From: Pandoraea oxalativorans
Lineage (GTDB): Bacteria; Pseudomonadota; Gammaproteobacteria; Burkholderiales; Burkholderiaceae
DNA length: 64,000 nt
Assembly (NCBI RefSeq): GCF_000972785.3
Contig: NZ_CP011253.3
Coordinates: 1,364,001 to 1,428,000, forward strand
Reading direction: 5' to 3'
Part shown: piece by piece, positions 37,865 to 49,113 of the stretch
Layout: every line of letters starts with the position of its first letter
Position numbering within the stretch: position 1 is the first letter of the stretch
The notes under the pieces: generated by a model
What the model saw: the letters and a program-made list of their open reading frames with translations, nothing else
Database searches by the model: none
Told to the model about the DNA's origin: nothing
Program-made: the position numbers and the translations under genes

Positions 37865-39085
37865 ATGGACGTCACGAGGGAACTGGTGTTCAGCACCTAC
37901 GGCACACTCGTCTGTGCCACGTTGGTGTTGCTGCTGGGGCGCAAGCTTGTCGAATGGATCGCGCCGCTGCGCACGTACAGCATCCCTGAGCCGGTCGCGG
38001 CTGGCCTGCTGGTGGCGCTCGGCACGCTGGCGATGCGTCAGTTCGGACATTTCGAACTGCGGTTCGACACCTCCCTGCAAGGCCCGCTGATGCTGGCGTT
38101 TTTCGCGACCATCGGCCTGTCGGCGAATCTCGCGAGTTTGCGTGCGGGCGGCAAGCGGCTGGTGCTTTTTGTGGGTGTCGTGGCGGGCATGCTGATCATG
38201 CAGAACGTCATCGGTGTCGGGCTGGCTGTCTCGATGGGGCTGGCGCCGGGCATCGGTTTGCTGGGCGGCTCCATCACGCTCGCAGGCGGACATGGCACGG
38301 GCGCAGCCTGGGGCGAGACGCTCACGACGCGCTACGGCGTCCAGTCGGCACTCGAAATTGCGATGGCGTGTGCCACGTTCGGACTGGTGATGGGCGGTTT
38401 GCTGGGCGGGCCGGTCGCGCGATATCTGGTCGGACGCCGACTTGGCGGCAAAGTCCCGGGCCGTGAGGCGACAAAGGATGCTGCACCGGAAGGCTTCGAG
38501 CAACCGCATACGGTGCGCCTGATCACGGCGCAGGCGTTGATCGAGACGGTGGCGATGATCGCCATCTGTCTGCTCGGCGGCGAGTTGATCGCAGCAGGGC
38601 TTTCGGATACGCCGTTCGAATTGCCGACGTTCGTCTGCGTTCTCTTTACGGGCGTGCTTGTGCGCAATCTGCTGTCGCTCGTCCGCTATGAGGTCTTCGA
38701 CCGTTCGCTGTCTGTGCTGGGGAACGTGAGTCTGTCGTTGTTTCTCGCGATGGCGCTCATGGCCTTGCGACTGTGGGATCTGTCGACGCTGGCCGTGCCG
38801 ATGATCGTGATTCTCGTGACGCAGGCGGTGGCGATGGCGGCGTATGCCATCTTCGTCACGTTCCGCGTGATGGGCGGCAACTACGATGCGGCCGTGCTCG
38901 CCGCAGGTCACTGCGGCTTTGGGCTGGGGGCGACGCCGACCGCGATTGCCAACATGCAGGCAGTGACGGAGCGCTTCGGTCCGTCGCACCTCGCCTTCCT
39001 GATCGTGCCAATGGTGGGAGCGTTCTTTATCGACATCCTGAACGCGCTCGTCATCAAGGGCTTCCTGTCGTTGCCGTTGTTCTGA
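37865..39085 (+). CDS. gltS: Sodium/glutamate symporter
   Basis: Na+-dependent glutamate importer of the ESS family, 406 residues, with about ten to twelve membrane segments in two inverted halves. Family motifs are visible: PEPVAAGLLVALG near residue 42, FFATIGLSANL near 80, GGSITLAGGHGTGAAWG near 139, and in the second half GHCGFGLGATPTAIANM near 352. The ATG at 37865 lies 6 nt after a strong GGGGAGG. It ends at a terminator shared with argH. Confidence 0.94.
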   Translation: MDVTRELVFSTYGTLVCATLVLLLGRKLVEWIAPLRTYSIPEPVAAGLLVALGTLAMRQFGHFELRFDTSLQGPLMLAFFATIGLSANLASLRAGGKRLVLFVGVVAGMLIMQNVIGVGLAVSMGLAPGIGLLGGSITLAGGHGTGAAWGETLTTRYGVQSALEIAMACATFGLVMGGLLGGPVARYLVGRRLGGKVPGREATKDAAPEGFEQPHTVRLITAQALIETVAMIAICLLGGELIAAGLSDTPFELPTFVCVLFTGVLVRNLLSLVRYEVFDRSLSVLGNVSLSLFLAMALMALRLWDLSTLAVPMIVILVTQAVAMAAYAIFVTFRVMGGNYDAAVLAAGHCGFGLGATPTAIANMQAVTERFGPSHLAFLIVPMVGAFFIDILNALVIKGFLSLPLF

Positions 39086-39107
39086 CGACGCGATTCGTCC
39101 AGCCCAC

Positions 39108-39139
39108 AAAAAAATGCCACCTGTGAAGATGGCATTTCT
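39108..39139. terminator. Terminator between gltS and argH
   Basis: ATGCCA (39114-39119) and TGGCAT (39130-39135) form a short stem. On the reverse strand it is followed by seven T (39107-39113), so it is strongest for argH. On the forward strand only TTT follows. Confidence 0.7.
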
Positions 39140-39170
39140 CGTTGCTCTGCGCCGAAAGACGTCGAAGCGC

Positions 39171-40568
39171 TTACTTTGCCAGCTTCGCGCGTGCGGCTGC
39201 AATGGCACGCTGCACCTGCGCCGGCGCGGTGCCGCCGATGTGGTTGCGGCTGGCGACGGAGCCTTCGAGCGTGAGGTATTCGAAGACGTCCTCCCCGACG
39301 AGCGGCGAGAACTTCTGCAATTCGGCGAGCGAGAGATCGGCCAGATCGATGTCGCGATCCGAGCAGATCTTCACGGCGTGGGCGACGATCTCGTGGGCGT
39401 CGCGGAACGGCAGACCCTTCTTCACGAGATAGTCGGCCAGATCGGTCGCCGTCGAGAAGCCTTGCAGCGCTGCGTTACGCATATTGGCTTCGCGCACCTT
39501 GATGCCCGGCACCATGTCCGCAAAGATGCGCAGCGTGTCGATCACGGTGTCGACCGTATCGAACAGCGGCTCCTTGTCTTCCTGATTGTCCTTGTTGTAC
39601 GCGAGGGGCTGGCCCTTCATGAGCGTGAGCAGGGCGATCAGATGCCCATTGACGCGGCCGGTCTTGCCACGCGCCAGTTCCGGCACGTCCGGATTCTTCT
39701 TCTGCGGCATGATCGAGCTGCCCGTGCAGAAGCGGTCGGCCAGATCGATGAATCCCACACGCGGGCTCATCCACAGGACCAGTTCTTCCGAGAAGCGCGA
39801 GACGTGCGTCATCACGAGCGCGGCGGCGGCCGTGAATTCGATGGCGAAATCGCGATCCGACACGGCGTCGAGCGAGTTCGTGCAGACCTCTTCGAAGCCC
39901 AGCGTTGCGGCCACGCGCTCACGATCGATCGGGTAGCTCGTGCCGGCGAGGGCGGCAGCGCCTAGCGGCAGACGGTTCACGCGACGACGCACGTCGAGCA
40001 TGCGCTCGGCATCGCGGCTGAACATCTCGAAGTAAGCCATCAGGTGATGACCGAACGTCACCGGCTGTGCGACTTGCAGGTGGGTGAAGCCCGGCAGGAT
40101 CGTGGCGCTGTGCTGTTCGGCCAGATCCAGCAACGCGCGGCGCAGGTCGCCGAGGTGCGTGCCGATGTTGTCGATCTCGCTGCGCAGCCACAGACGGATG
40201 TCCGTCGCGACCTGATCGTTACGCGAGCGGCCCGTGTGCAGGCGCTTGCCCGCGTCGCCGATCAGGGCGGTCAGGCGGGCTTCGATATTGAGGTGGACGT
40301 CTTCGAGATCCAGTTGCCACTCGAACTGACCGCCTTCGATTTCGCCGCGAATCTGCGTCATGCCGCGCTGAATGTCGGCCAGATCCTGTGCGCTGACGAT
40401 GCCTTGCGCCGCCAGCATGTCGGCGTGGGCGAGCGAGCCTTCGATGTCGAACAGCGCGAGGCGCTTGTCGAAGAACACCGACGCGGTGTAGCGCTTGACG
40501 AGATCGGAAACGGGTTCGGAAAAGCGTGCCGACCAGGCTTCGCCTTTCTTGTGGAGTTGGGAGGTCAT
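39171..40568 (-). CDS. argH: Argininosuccinate lyase
   Basis: Last step of arginine synthesis: splits argininosuccinate into arginine and fumarate. The 465-residue product has [13 protein letters not shown] near residues 110-122, TH in [10 protein letters not shown], and the fumarase-superfamily signature [12 protein letters not shown] near 281-292 with the catalytic Ser. The ATG at 40568 matches the family start ([15 protein letters not shown]). The gene lies between convergent gltS and the chorismate mutase gene, which is on the same strand 121 nt upstream. Confidence 0.96.
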   Translation of the reverse strand: MTSQLHKKGEAWSARFSEPVSDLVKRYTASVFFDKRLALFDIEGSLAHADMLAAQGIVSAQDLADIQRGMTQIRGEIEGGQFEWQLDLEDVHLNIEARLTALIGDAGKRLHTGRSRNDQVATDIRLWLRSEIDNIGTHLGDLRRALLDLAEQHSATILPGFTHLQVAQPVTFGHHLMAYFEMFSRDAERMLDVRRRVNRLPLGAAALAGTSYPIDRERVAATLGFEEVCTNSLDAVSDRDFAIEFTAAAALVMTHVSRFSEELVLWMSPRVGFIDLADRFCTGSSIMPQKKNPDVPELARGKTGRVNGHLIALLTLMKGQPLAYNKDNQEDKEPLFDTVDTVIDTLRIFADMVPGIKVREANMRNAALQGFSTATDLADYLVKKGLPFRDAHEIVAHAVKICSDRDIDLADLSLAELQKFSPLVGEDVFEYLTLEGSVASRNHIGGTAPAQVQRAIAAARAKLAK

Positions 40569-40688
40569 TGTCGTAGCGTGGCCAAACGTGGAACGTAGCG
40601 GAACCGTGGCAAAGCACGGCAAACCGCGATTATACAACCGCCGCGCCCGGGCCACGACTGCCGGGCGCTGTGATCCTGTCCGTTCGGC

Positions 40689-41561
40689 CTAGTGGGGCGT
40701 TGCCGCCATCGAGAGCGTCCAGATGCGCGGTGGGGCAGACAGACACAGGCCGGACGTCGCTTCGTCGAACGCCGCCCGTTGCAGCGCTTCGAGCTTCGCG
40801 GCGCGGGCGATGCGCTCGCGGGCCTGATGGATGCGCGCCAGGCGCGTCGGGTCGTCCGGCAGGGCGCACAGACGGCCGAGGTCGTGCAGCAGCGAGGTGC
40901 CCAGCTTGTCGAGCGCCGGACGCAGGCGCGTGCCCAGATCCACCGGCTCGCCCGGCGCATGGCCGTCGCGCGTCCAGCGCGCCAGCAACGCCGTCTGCAC
41001 GAGCTTGCCCGCCTCGATCTGGAGACGGAAGAAGGTGCGGGCCTGCGCAGGCGTGAGGCCGTACTGCGGGGCCTGCTCGCCCATGCTGTCGAGCAATGCC
41101 TGTTCGCGCGCCGTGTCCTGCACGGCTTTGCCCGAACCGTACTTGTTGCGCGCCACGGCTTCGCTGATTGCCAGCCGCTTGAGAATGCCGTTCATCAGCG
41201 GATCGAGCACCGGGTCGACGACCGGACGCGGCCTGACTTCGCGTGACGGATGGGCTGGCGCACCCGCCATCGCTTGCGACACGAGACGCACCGCGAAGCC
41301 GCGAACGCCATGCGGCGCGGCCGCCAGCGTGTGAGAGGGCGGGTCGCTGGCGTTCGGCTCAGCGAGGGAGGGCGCTGACGTTTCGGCTGGGACAACGGCT
41401 GGAACAACGGCTGGGTCAGCGGCTACGAGCGCGGCTAAGGCCGGGCTGGCATACGCCAAGTGCGTAGCTGCACCCAGTCCCAGCAGCGTAGAAGTGACGA
41501 ACAACGTTGCCCGTCGGGTGAAGGTTGCGTGTCTGGATCGCCCGATCGAATCGGTATGCAT
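40689..41561 (-). CDS. Secreted chorismate mutase (AroQ gamma type)
   Basis: A 290-residue protein. The signal peptide (TRRATLFVTSTLLGLGAATH, cut near ASPALA) is followed by a Pro/Ala-rich spacer, then a helical chorismate mutase domain: LKRLAISEAVARNKYGSGKAVQDT near residues 125-148 and ARTFFRLQIEAGKLVQ near 170-186, which carry the active-site Arg, Lys, Asp and Gln pattern of the periplasmic *AroQ class. Chorismate is converted to prephenate outside the cytoplasm. The role of secreted forms is unclear; in some pathogens they are tied to virulence. The ATG at 41561 is chosen because the signal peptide starts soon after. Confidence 0.82.
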   Translation of the reverse strand: MHTDSIGRSRHATFTRRATLFVTSTLLGLGAATHLAYASPALAALVAADPAVVPAVVPAETSAPSLAEPNASDPPSHTLAAAPHGVRGFAVRLVSQAMAGAPAHPSREVRPRPVVDPVLDPLMNGILKRLAISEAVARNKYGSGKAVQDTAREQALLDSMGEQAPQYGLTPAQARTFFRLQIEAGKLVQTALLARWTRDGHAPGEPVDLGTRLRPALDKLGTSLLHDLGRLCALPDDPTRLARIHQARERIARAAKLEALQRAAFDEATSGLCLSAPPRIWTLSMAATPH

Positions 41562-41733
41562 GATGGTTGCCCCCCGGCAATCTGGTCGAATGGATCGCAA
41601 TATAACGTCCTATCGGACGACTGTCGTTGGGGAGATTCCCAAGGCGCGGCGCACCGACCGGCCGTGCGCCCCCACGCAAACAGCCTGCACCGGCCTCGCA
41701 GGCGTGACCGGTGCAGGTCGGACCGACGCGGGA

Positions 41734-44733
41734 TCAGCCCGTGTTGCGAAGGCCCGCTGCGATGCCGTTGATCGACAGATGGATGCCGCGACGCGCCCGC
41801 TCGTCCGATTCCCCGGCGCGGTGACGGCGCAGCAGTTCGACCTGCAAGTGATTGAGCGGGTCGAGGTACGGGAAGCGGTTCTTGATCGAGCGCGCGAGCA
41901 TCGGATTGTCCGCCAGGCGCTCGTCGTGCCCGGTGATCAGCGCCAGCGCCTGCGACGTGCTCTGCCATTCGTCGACGATCCGGCTGAACACGCGCTTGCG
42001 CAGCTTTTCGTCGGCCACCAGTTCGGCGTAACGCGATGCCACGGCCAGATCCGTCTTGGCGAGCACCATGTCCATATTCGAGAGCAGGTTCGCGAAGAAC
42101 GGCCAGCGTTTGACCATCTGACGCAACGTGTCGAGACGTTTATCGCGCCCGGCGGCGTCGGCCTTGCTGCCGTCGCCTTCGAGATACGCACTCACCGCGC
42201 TGCCGAACCCGTACCAGCCGGTGAGCAGCAAGCGGCACTGCCCCCACGAGAAGCCCCAAGGAATCGCGCGCAGGTCTTCGATGCGACGGTGCTTCGGATC
42301 GGAGAATTTGCGCGACGCGGGACGCGAGCCGATGTTCAGCTCGGCGATTTCGGCAATCGGCGTGGCCGAGAAGAAGTAGTCGGTGAAGCCCGGCGTTTCG
42401 TAGACCAGATCGCGATACGCGCTGAAGGCCGTGTCCGAGAGCGTCTGCATGACCTGCTCGTACGCGGCCAGACGCGGCGGTTGATTCAGACTCGGCAGCA
42501 GCGTGGCTTCGAGCGTGGCGGCGACGATGGTCTCCAGATTGCGGCGTCCGATCTCCGGGTTCGCGAACTTGCTGGCGATGATCTCGCCTTGCTCCGTCAG
42601 ACGGATCTGACCGTTCACGGTGCCCGGCGGCCGCGACAGAATGGCCTGATATGTCGGGCCACCGCCACGGCCGACGGTGCCGCCACGGCCGTGGAAGAGG
42701 CGCAGACGAATGCCCTTTTCCTCAAACAGACGCACCAGCGCCAGTTCGGCCTTGTACAGCTCCCAGTTGGACGTGAGGAAGCCGCCGTCCTTGTTGCTGT
42801 CGGAATACCCGAGCATCACTTCCTGCTCGCCGCCTTGCAGCGTCACGACGTTCGACATGCCGGGGATGTCGAAGAACTCCCGCATGATGACGGGCGCGTT
42901 GCGCAAGTCGGCAATCGTCTCGAACAGCGGGATGACCATCGGGCCGACCTTCGATGCGACGCCCTTCGTACTGTCGCCGCCGTCGCTGTCGAGCGCGCCC
43001 TGAAAGAGTCCCGTCTCCTTTTGCAGCAGCATGACTTCGACCAGATCGCTCACGGTTTCCGTGTGCGAGATGATGTAGTTGCGAACCGCGCGTGCGCCGA
43101 AGCGGGCGCGGATGTCGCGCGCCGCCGAGAACACGGCGAGTTCGTCGCGGGTGCGTTGCGAGTAGTCGAGGTACGGCGAGAAGAGCGGACGCGCCTCGCG
43201 CAGTTCGCCCAGCAGCAGCGCAAGCTTTTCGCGCTCGTCGAGTTTGGCGTAATTCGCTTCGACGCCCGCCTTCGCGAACAACTCGGCAATGACCGCTTCG
43301 TGAATGTCGGAGCTTTGACGCAGGTCGATGCTCGCGAGGTGAAAGCCGAACACTTCGGCGGCGCGCACGAGCGGCCCGAGCCGCTGCGAGACCAGCGCGC
43401 TGCCGTGGTGTGCCATGAGCGAGGCGACGACCGTATTGAGGTCCGAGATGAACTCGCTGGCGTCGTGATACGGACTGGCATTGCCGACGGCGCCGCGATG
43501 CGGCACATGGCCGACCCAGTCGCGTGCAGTCGCGGCCAGTCGCGCGTACACGCCGATGAGGGCGCGTCGATAGGGTTCGTCGGTGCGGTGCGGCGAGTCG
43601 TCCGGCGAGCGGCGGGCCAGCGTGAGCAGGGCGTCGCTCGCACCGGCGAGCAGTTGCGAGACGGACAGTTCCGCCCCCAGCAAGTGCACTTCTTCGAGGT
43701 AATGCGCGAAGATTTCCGTGGCCTGACGCGTGATCGCCAGTTGCAGCGTCTGCGCCGTCACGTTCGGATTGCCGTCGCGGTCGCCGCCGATCCAGCTGCC
43801 CATTTGCAGGAAGCGCCCCAGCCCCTCCGAGCGCACGCTCGGCACGGCGTCGTGCAGTTCGGCGGCAACGTCGTCGTACAGCGCAGGGATTTCGGACAGG
43901 AACGTGCTGCGGTAATACGACAGCGCGTTTTCGATTTCGTCGGCCACCGTCAGACGAGAGCTACGCAGCATGCGGGTCTGCCACAGCGTCGTGACGTAAG
44001 CGCGCATCGAATCGGTGTTGCGCGACGACTCGCGCTCCGTGAGGGCGTCGTCACGATGTTCCAGCAGACGGGCGATTTCGCGCTCGGCGTCGAGAATGCT
44101 CTTGCGCTGAACTTCGGTCGGGTGGGCGGTGAGCACCGGCACGATGAGCGCGCTGGCGAAGAAGGCTTGCAGCGTGGCGGGGTCGTCGCGTCCGGCGTCT
44201 TTCAGGCTTTGCAGCGCAGCGCTCAGGCTGCCCCGCTGGGCGCGGCTGCCGGCGAGCGCGTGCACGCGACGGCGACGGTTATGGTGCCGGTCTTCGGCGA
44301 TGTTCGCGAGGTGCGAGAAGTAGCTGAAGGCGCGCACGACCTGAATGGCCTGCTCGTTGGTCAGCCCGTTGAGCAGCGAATCGAGCGCCTTGGCGGCGCT
44401 GCGGTCGCCTTCGCGGTGAAAGCGCACCGCGTTCTGGCGAATGGTCTCGACCAGATCGAAGGCGTCGCTGCCCTGTTGCTCGCGCAGCACGTCGCCCAGC
44501 AGGCGGCCGAGAAAACGGATGTCCTCCCGCAGCGGCGCGTCCTTGTCCTCACGCGAGCGGCGCACTTTGGGCGCGGCGGCGATGGCAGTGGACTTGTCCT
44601 GCCCGTTGACCTTCTGGCCCGGGCGCTTGGATGGGGGGGATGAAACCGCGGCTGCTGCCTTCGCGGGGGACGTCTTGCCGACCGACTTGGCCCGGCCCTC
44701 TTTCGGGGCTTTTGCCTTTGCGCTGCTCTTCAT
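41734..44733 (-). CDS. ppc: Phosphoenolpyruvate carboxylase
   Basis: Anaplerotic enzyme forming oxaloacetate from PEP and bicarbonate. The 999-residue product contains the catalytic His in [12 protein letters not shown] (near residue 204), [10 protein letters not shown], and the Gly-rich loop [14 protein letters not shown]. It ends in the invariant-type C-terminus (GLRNTG here). About 70 residues at the N-terminus are Lys/Ala/Ser-rich and probably disordered, longer than usual. AGAGGAG precedes the ATG at 44733. It is divergent from hemC, with 79 nt between the starts. Confidence 0.96.
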   Translation of the reverse strand: MKSSAKAKAPKEGRAKSVGKTSPAKAAAAVSSPPSKRPGQKVNGQDKSTAIAAAPKVRRSREDKDAPLREDIRFLGRLLGDVLREQQGSDAFDLVETIRQNAVRFHREGDRSAAKALDSLLNGLTNEQAIQVVRAFSYFSHLANIAEDRHHNRRRRVHALAGSRAQRGSLSAALQSLKDAGRDDPATLQAFFASALIVPVLTAHPTEVQRKSILDAEREIARLLEHRDDALTERESSRNTDSMRAYVTTLWQTRMLRSSRLTVADEIENALSYYRSTFLSEIPALYDDVAAELHDAVPSVRSEGLGRFLQMGSWIGGDRDGNPNVTAQTLQLAITRQATEIFAHYLEEVHLLGAELSVSQLLAGASDALLTLARRSPDDSPHRTDEPYRRALIGVYARLAATARDWVGHVPHRGAVGNASPYHDASEFISDLNTVVASLMAHHGSALVSQRLGPLVRAAEVFGFHLASIDLRQSSDIHEAVIAELFAKAGVEANYAKLDEREKLALLLGELREARPLFSPYLDYSQRTRDELAVFSAARDIRARFGARAVRNYIISHTETVSDLVEVMLLQKETGLFQGALDSDGGDSTKGVASKVGPMVIPLFETIADLRNAPVIMREFFDIPGMSNVVTLQGGEQEVMLGYSDSNKDGGFLTSNWELYKAELALVRLFEEKGIRLRLFHGRGGTVGRGGGPTYQAILSRPPGTVNGQIRLTEQGEIIASKFANPEIGRRNLETIVAATLEATLLPSLNQPPRLAAYEQVMQTLSDTAFSAYRDLVYETPGFTDYFFSATPIAEIAELNIGSRPASRKFSDPKHRRIEDLRAIPWGFSWGQCRLLLTGWYGFGSAVSAYLEGDGSKADAAGRDKRLDTLRQMVKRWPFFANLLSNMDMVLAKTDLAVASRYAELVADEKLRKRVFSRIVDEWQSTSQALALITGHDERLADNPMLARSIKNRFPYLDPLNHLQVELLRRHRAGESDERARRGIHLSINGIAAGLRNTG

Positions 44734-44812
44734 GTCGCTCCTCTCGAGACCCGCCTTTCGGGCCGGTCAAGCGTGTTACCATTTTTTCTTTTGGTCTTCA
44801 CGCGGTTGCTGA

Positions 44813-45781
44813 ATGAACTTCGCTGCTCCTGAAACCCTGGTGATCGCATCGCGCGAGAGCCGTCTTGCCATGTGGCAAGCCGAACACGTGCGTGACGCGC
44901 TGCACAAATTATATCCGCAGTGTCACGTGAGTATTCTCGGAATGACCACTCGCGGTGACCAAATTCTCGACCGCTCGCTCGCGAAGGTCGGCGGCAAGGG
45001 CCTGTTCGTCAAGGAACTCGAACTGGCGCTGGCCGACGGCCGTGCCGATCTCGCCGTCCACTCCCTCAAAGACGTGCCGATGCAACTGCCGGACGGCTTC
45101 ACGCTGGCCGCTGTGCTTAAGCGCGAAGACCCTTGCGACGCCTTCGTCAGCAACGATTACGACAGCCTCGACGCATTGCCCGCCGGGGCGGTGGTCGGCA
45201 CGTCGAGCCTGCGCCGCGAGGTGAGTCTGCGCGCACGCTATCCGCATCTCCAGGTCGCGCCGCTGCGCGGCAACCTGGACACCCGTCTGGGCAAGCTGGA
45301 CCGGGGCGACTTCGCGGCGATCATCCTCGCAGCCGCTGGCCTGAAGCGCCTTGGACTGGGCAGCCGCATCCGCGCCATCATCCCGACCGACGCGAGCCTG
45401 CCGGCCGCCGGTCAGGGGGCGCTGGGCATCGAGGTGCGCGCCGGACGTCCCGAAATCTTGCAATGGCTCGCACCGTTGCACGATGCCAACACCACGCTCG
45501 CGGTCAGCGCCGAGCGCGCCGTCTCGCGAGCGCTGGGTGGCTCGTGTCAGGTGCCGTTGGGCGCTTACGCCGAGTTCTCGCCGCAGGGCGAGCTGGCGCT
45601 GCGCGCCTTCATTGCGTCGACGGACGGGGCGACCGTGCTTCGTGCGCAAGGGGTCGGGCGCATCGCACAGGGGGACGTGGCGGGTGCCGAGGCGCTGGGG
45701 CAGCGCGTGGCGCAGGAACTGATCGACGCGGGCGGGTTGGCGCTGGTGCCGCCGTCCGAGCCCAAGGACGCCGCCGTTTGA
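44813..45781 (+). CDS. hemC: Porphobilinogen deaminase (hydroxymethylbilane synthase)
   Basis: Polymerises four porphobilinogens into hydroxymethylbilane. The 322-residue product has the dipyrromethane-cofactor cysteine in GGSCQVPLG (Cys245), the substrate loop [12 protein letters not shown] near residues 83-94, and [17 protein letters not shown]. The ATG at 44813 is the family start. The stop codon overlaps the TTG start of hemD by 4 nt (TTGA). First gene of a four-gene haem run. Confidence 0.96.
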   Translation: MNFAAPETLVIASRESRLAMWQAEHVRDALHKLYPQCHVSILGMTTRGDQILDRSLAKVGGKGLFVKELELALADGRADLAVHSLKDVPMQLPDGFTLAAVLKREDPCDAFVSNDYDSLDALPAGAVVGTSSLRREVSLRARYPHLQVAPLRGNLDTRLGKLDRGDFAAIILAAAGLKRLGLGSRIRAIIPTDASLPAAGQGALGIEVRAGRPEILQWLAPLHDANTTLAVSAERAVSRALGGSCQVPLGAYAEFSPQGELALRAFIASTDGATVLRAQGVGRIAQGDVAGAEALGQRVAQELIDAGGLALVPPSEPKDAAV

Positions 45782-46764
45782 CGTCGCGCGCGCCGCGTGC
45801 AGCGGCTCCGTCCTCAGCCGTCGATGCCGCTGCTGGCACTGACCTTCGGGCCGTCGCCGCGCCGGTCGCGCCGTGCGCGATCCTGACGCGCCCGGACGGA
45901 CAGGCGCAGTCGCTGGCCGCCCGGCTGCACGTCGAGGGCATCGATACGCTCGATTTTCCGCTGTTGCACATTGCGGCGCAGACCGATCCGGCGGCGCTTG
46001 CTGCGCTCGACGATGCGCTGCGTTCGCTCACGTCGTACGCGCTGGCCGTCTTTGTCTCGCCTAACGCTGTGGTGCATGCGCTGTCGCGATGGGGGCATCT
46101 GCAAACCCCTGGCGGTGCGGCTGACGATGGCGAGATCGCCGTGCGCTGGCCCGAGACGCTGCCGGTGGCCGTCGTCGGCCCGGGCAGTGCACAAGCGCTG
46201 GCCGAAGCGGGTATTGCGGCACCGGCGCATCGCGTGATCGTCCCGCCGGGCGGACCGGAGGCACGCTTCGACTCGGAAGCCTTGCTCGAACAACTGGATC
46301 TGCCGGCGCTGGCCGGTCGCCGCGTGCTGCTGATGCGCGGGGACGGCGGGCGCGAGTTGCTGGCCGACACGCTGCGGGCCAACGGCACGCAGGTCGATAT
46401 CGTGAGCGCGTACACGCGTCGTGCGCCCGAACCGGACGCCGCCACGTGGGCCGCACTCGAAGCCCGGCTGGTTTCGCCGCAGCGATGCGCGTGGGTGCTG
46501 ACCAGCTCCGAAGCGGTCCGGCATCTGAGCACACTGTTGGCTACACGCTACGGCACCCGCGACGGTGCGCACACGCCGCGCACCCCGCAGGTACTCGCGC
46601 AGATCCTCAGTGCACCGTGCTTTACATCGCATACCCGCATCGCGGATGCCGCGCGTGCCGCGGGGTTTGATAGGATTACGCAGTGCGCGCCCGGCGACGA
46701 CAACTTGCTGGCCGCACTCAAAACATGGGCGGATCCCATTCAAGTCAAGCATGACGACAGATAA
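45778..46764 (+). CDS. hemD: Uroporphyrinogen-III synthase
   Basis: Closes and inverts ring D of hydroxymethylbilane. The family is weakly conserved. Visible features are [16 protein letters not shown] near residues 35-50, [11 protein letters not shown] near 97-107, [31 protein letters not shown] and the second-half [11 protein letters not shown]. The start is taken as the TTG at 45778 overlapping the hemC stop, since no in-frame ATG or better start exists before the conserved region; this gives 328 residues with an Ala-rich N-terminus. It overlaps hemX by 14 nt. Position between hemC and hemX makes the call firm. Confidence 0.88.
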   Translation: MTSRAPRAAAPSSAVDAAAGTDLRAVAAPVAPCAILTRPDGQAQSLAARLHVEGIDTLDFPLLHIAAQTDPAALAALDDALRSLTSYALAVFVSPNAVVHALSRWGHLQTPGGAADDGEIAVRWPETLPVAVVGPGSAQALAEAGIAAPAHRVIVPPGGPEARFDSEALLEQLDLPALAGRRVLLMRGDGGRELLADTLRANGTQVDIVSAYTRRAPEPDAATWAALEARLVSPQRCAWVLTSSEAVRHLSTLLATRYGTRDGAHTPRTPQVLAQILSAPCFTSHTRIADAARAAGFDRITQCAPGDDNLLAALKTWADPIQVKHDDR

Positions 46765-47902
46765 TCGCGTTCCAGAGTCTTCCCAGAACCCGTCGGCGTC
46801 GACCGGCCCGACGGCACATTCCACGGCGACCGGCGGTGCGACGTACAGCACTTCCGGCAGCCCGCCCGCGTGGCAACCACCCGAGCCGCCGCAAAAGCGT
46901 CGCGGCTCCGGTGCGGCGCTCCCCTGGCTGCTCTTCGTGCTTGTCGCGGCGGGGGCCGGTATCGGCGGGTGGTCGCTCAACCAGAAGCTCGACCGCGTGC
47001 AGCAGGAAATGGCGCGCCGTCAGCAAACGGGCGATGCGCAGGTCCTGCAGGCACAGGTCCGTACCGCGCAGGCGCTCGACAATCAGCGCGATCTTCAGAA
47101 TCGGCTCACTTCGCTGGAAGGGCGTGTGTCCGACGCACGCGGCCAGCAAGCTGCGCTCGAACAGCTCTATCAGGAACTCGCGCACAACCGCGACGAATGG
47201 GTGCTGGCCGAGACCGAGCAGATCGTCACGAGTGCGAATCAACAGCTTCAACTGACGGGCAACGTGCGAGGTGCGCTGATTGCGCTCGAAGGGGCGGATG
47301 CGCGTCTGGCCCGCACGGGCGCACCGCAACTCGCCGGTGTGCGCGATGCGCTGAAGAAAGACATCGACCGCCTCAAGGCCGTACCGGCCGCCGATCTGCC
47401 GCAACTCACCGGCAAGCTCGATCAGGCCATCGCCATGATCGATACGTTGCCGTTGCAGGCCGAGGAGCAGCGCGTCGCACCGAAGGCGGACGGCACCGGC
47501 CCCAGCGGCGCGGGCGAGACCGGCTGGACGGCGACGTGGCAGCGCCTGAGCGGTGAAATGCTCGGCAGCCTGAAGCAACTGGTACAGGTGCGTCGTCTCG
47601 ACGATCCGGATGTGATGCTCGTGGCCCCCGAGCAGGGCGCGTTTTTGCGTGCGAACCTGAAGCTGCGTCTGCTCAATGCACGTCTGGCGCTGCTCGCACG
47701 CAACGCCTCGGCCGTGCACAGCGACGTGCAGGTCGCCGAGGCTGCGCTCGACAAGTATTTCGACGCCAAGTCGCGCCGCATCGCCGCCGTCAAAACGTTG
47801 CTCGATCAGGTCGATTCCGGCTCGCGCACCATCGAACTGCCGACCCTTGACGCCAGCCTGACCGCCATCGGTCAGGTCAAGGACGTCAAGGAAAAGCCGT
47901 AA
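46751..47902 (+). CDS. hemX: HemX-like membrane protein
   Basis: A 383-residue protein of the HemX family, historically named uroporphyrinogen-III methylase but without a methylase fold. A disordered Ser/Thr/Pro-rich N-terminus (about 55 residues) precedes one transmembrane helix (GAALPWLLFVLVAAGAGIGG, near 53-72). A long periplasmic coiled coil follows (QEMARRQQTGDAQVLQAQVR and on), then a helical domain. It overlaps hemD and is 10 nt before hemY. A role in haem export or complex scaffolding has been suggested for the family but is not established. Confidence 0.88.
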   Translation: MTTDNRVPESSQNPSASTGPTAHSTATGGATYSTSGSPPAWQPPEPPQKRRGSGAALPWLLFVLVAAGAGIGGWSLNQKLDRVQQEMARRQQTGDAQVLQAQVRTAQALDNQRDLQNRLTSLEGRVSDARGQQAALEQLYQELAHNRDEWVLAETEQIVTSANQQLQLTGNVRGALIALEGADARLARTGAPQLAGVRDALKKDIDRLKAVPAADLPQLTGKLDQAIAMIDTLPLQAEEQRVAPKADGTGPSGAGETGWTATWQRLSGEMLGSLKQLVQVRRLDDPDVMLVAPEQGAFLRANLKLRLLNARLALLARNASAVHSDVQVAEAALDKYFDAKSRRIAAVKTLLDQVDSGSRTIELPTLDASLTAIGQVKDVKEKP

Positions 47903-47912
47903 GGAGCCGGGC

Positions 47913-49085
47913 ATGCGAGGACTGATCTGGTTGACGCTCCTGTTTGCGGTAGCGGCCGGCTTCGCGGTGCTGGCCACGTTCAATCACGGACAGGTGGTCA
48001 TGCTGGTGCCGCCGTACCGTATCGACGTGTCGCTGAACCTGTTCGTGCTGGCGTTGCTGGCCTTGTTCGTGGCGCTGTACGTGATCGTTCGCGTGCTGCG
48101 CAACATCTACAAGATGCCGGAACGCGTGGCCGCGTACCGCAATCGCCAGCGCAGCCGTCGCGCGAACATTGCGCTGCGCGATGCCGTGGCGAATCTCTTT
48201 GCGGGACGTTATACGCGCGCAGAGAAGGCGGCACGCGAAGCGGCCGAGCAGGACGACAATCGTGGCGTGGCCGCGATCATCGGTGCGCGTGCAGCGCATC
48301 GCATGCGCGAATTCGCACGGCGCGATGCCTGGCTGACGGAAGCGCAAGGGGCGAATCTCGAAGAAGCACGTTTGTTGCAGACGGCCGAATTGCGCGTCGA
48401 CACGCGCGATGCCGAGGGCGCGCTCGAAGCGCTGACGGAAATGCGTGCGCAGGGTGCACGTCGCATGCAGGCGCAGCTTGTCGCCCTGCGGGCTCATCAG
48501 CATCTCAAGCACTGGCCCGAGGTGCTGAATCTGCTCAAGGTGCTGGAAAAGCGCGAGGCGCTGCATCCGGCGTTGGCCGCGAAGCTCAAGCAGACAGCGA
48601 GCGAGGGCATTCTGCGCGACCATCGTCACGATGCGGACGCACTGCTCAAATGCTGGCAAGAACTGCCTGCGGACGCGCGTACTTCGGCACGGACTGCCGA
48701 TGTCGCCGCCGAGCTGCTGATTTCGCTGGACCGTCCGCGCGAAGCGCGCGACATCGTCGAAGCTGCGCTGGCCGAGCATTGGGATGGCCGTTTGCTGCGC
48801 CGCTATGCGGAGTGCGCCGGTGCAGACGCCTTACCGCTCATCCAGAAGGCGGAAGCGTGGCAGCAGCGTCACCCGAACGACCCCGATCTGCTCTACGCGC
48901 TGGGCAAGCTGTGCCAGCATCAGCGTTTGTGGGGCAAGGCGCAGACGTTCCTCGAAGGGGCGCTGCGTCATACGGCCGACCGGCATCTGCAACAGCGTCT
49001 GCATCTGGCGCTCGCACAGCTCTTCGAAGGGCTGGGGCAGATGGATCAGGCGAATCGTCACTACCGGGCGTGCGCCACGGCGTGA
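47913..49085 (+). CDS. hemY: HemY protein, TPR-containing membrane protein
   Basis: A 390-residue protein with two N-terminal membrane helices (LIWLTLLFAVAAGFAVLATF at residues 4-23 and LNLFVLALLALFVALYVIV near 42-60), then TPR-like helical repeats (for example WGKAQTFLEGALRHTADRHL near residue 340). The beta/gamma-proteobacterial HemY is distinct from protoporphyrinogen oxidase of Bacillus, despite the name. AAGGAG lies 6 nt before the ATG. It is the last gene of hemC-D-X-Y; a weak hairpin follows. Confidence 0.92.
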   Translation: MRGLIWLTLLFAVAAGFAVLATFNHGQVVMLVPPYRIDVSLNLFVLALLALFVALYVIVRVLRNIYKMPERVAAYRNRQRSRRANIALRDAVANLFAGRYTRAEKAAREAAEQDDNRGVAAIIGARAAHRMREFARRDAWLTEAQGANLEEARLLQTAELRVDTRDAEGALEALTEMRAQGARRMQAQLVALRAHQHLKHWPEVLNLLKVLEKREALHPALAAKLKQTASEGILRDHRHDADALLKCWQELPADARTSARTADVAAELLISLDRPREARDIVEAALAEHWDGRLLRRYAECAGADALPLIQKAEAWQQRHPNDPDLLYALGKLCQHQRLWGKAQTFLEGALRHTADRHLQQRLHLALAQLFEGLGQMDQANRHYRACATA

Positions 49086-49090
49086 CAATG

Positions 49091-49113
49091 GCCGGGCCTT
49101 CGATGGCCCGGTT
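49091..49113 (+). terminator. Possible weak terminator after hemY
   Basis: CCGGGCC (49092-49098) and GGCCCGG (49105-49111) form a 7-bp stem followed by only TTT. It is 6 nt after the hemY stop. Confidence 0.4.

Noticed and set aside
41494..44643. Open frame of 1049 codons opposite ppc
   Set aside because: Antisense shadow of a high-GC gene. The product is Arg/Gln/His-rich with no family features, whereas ppc on the other strand is complete with all motifs.
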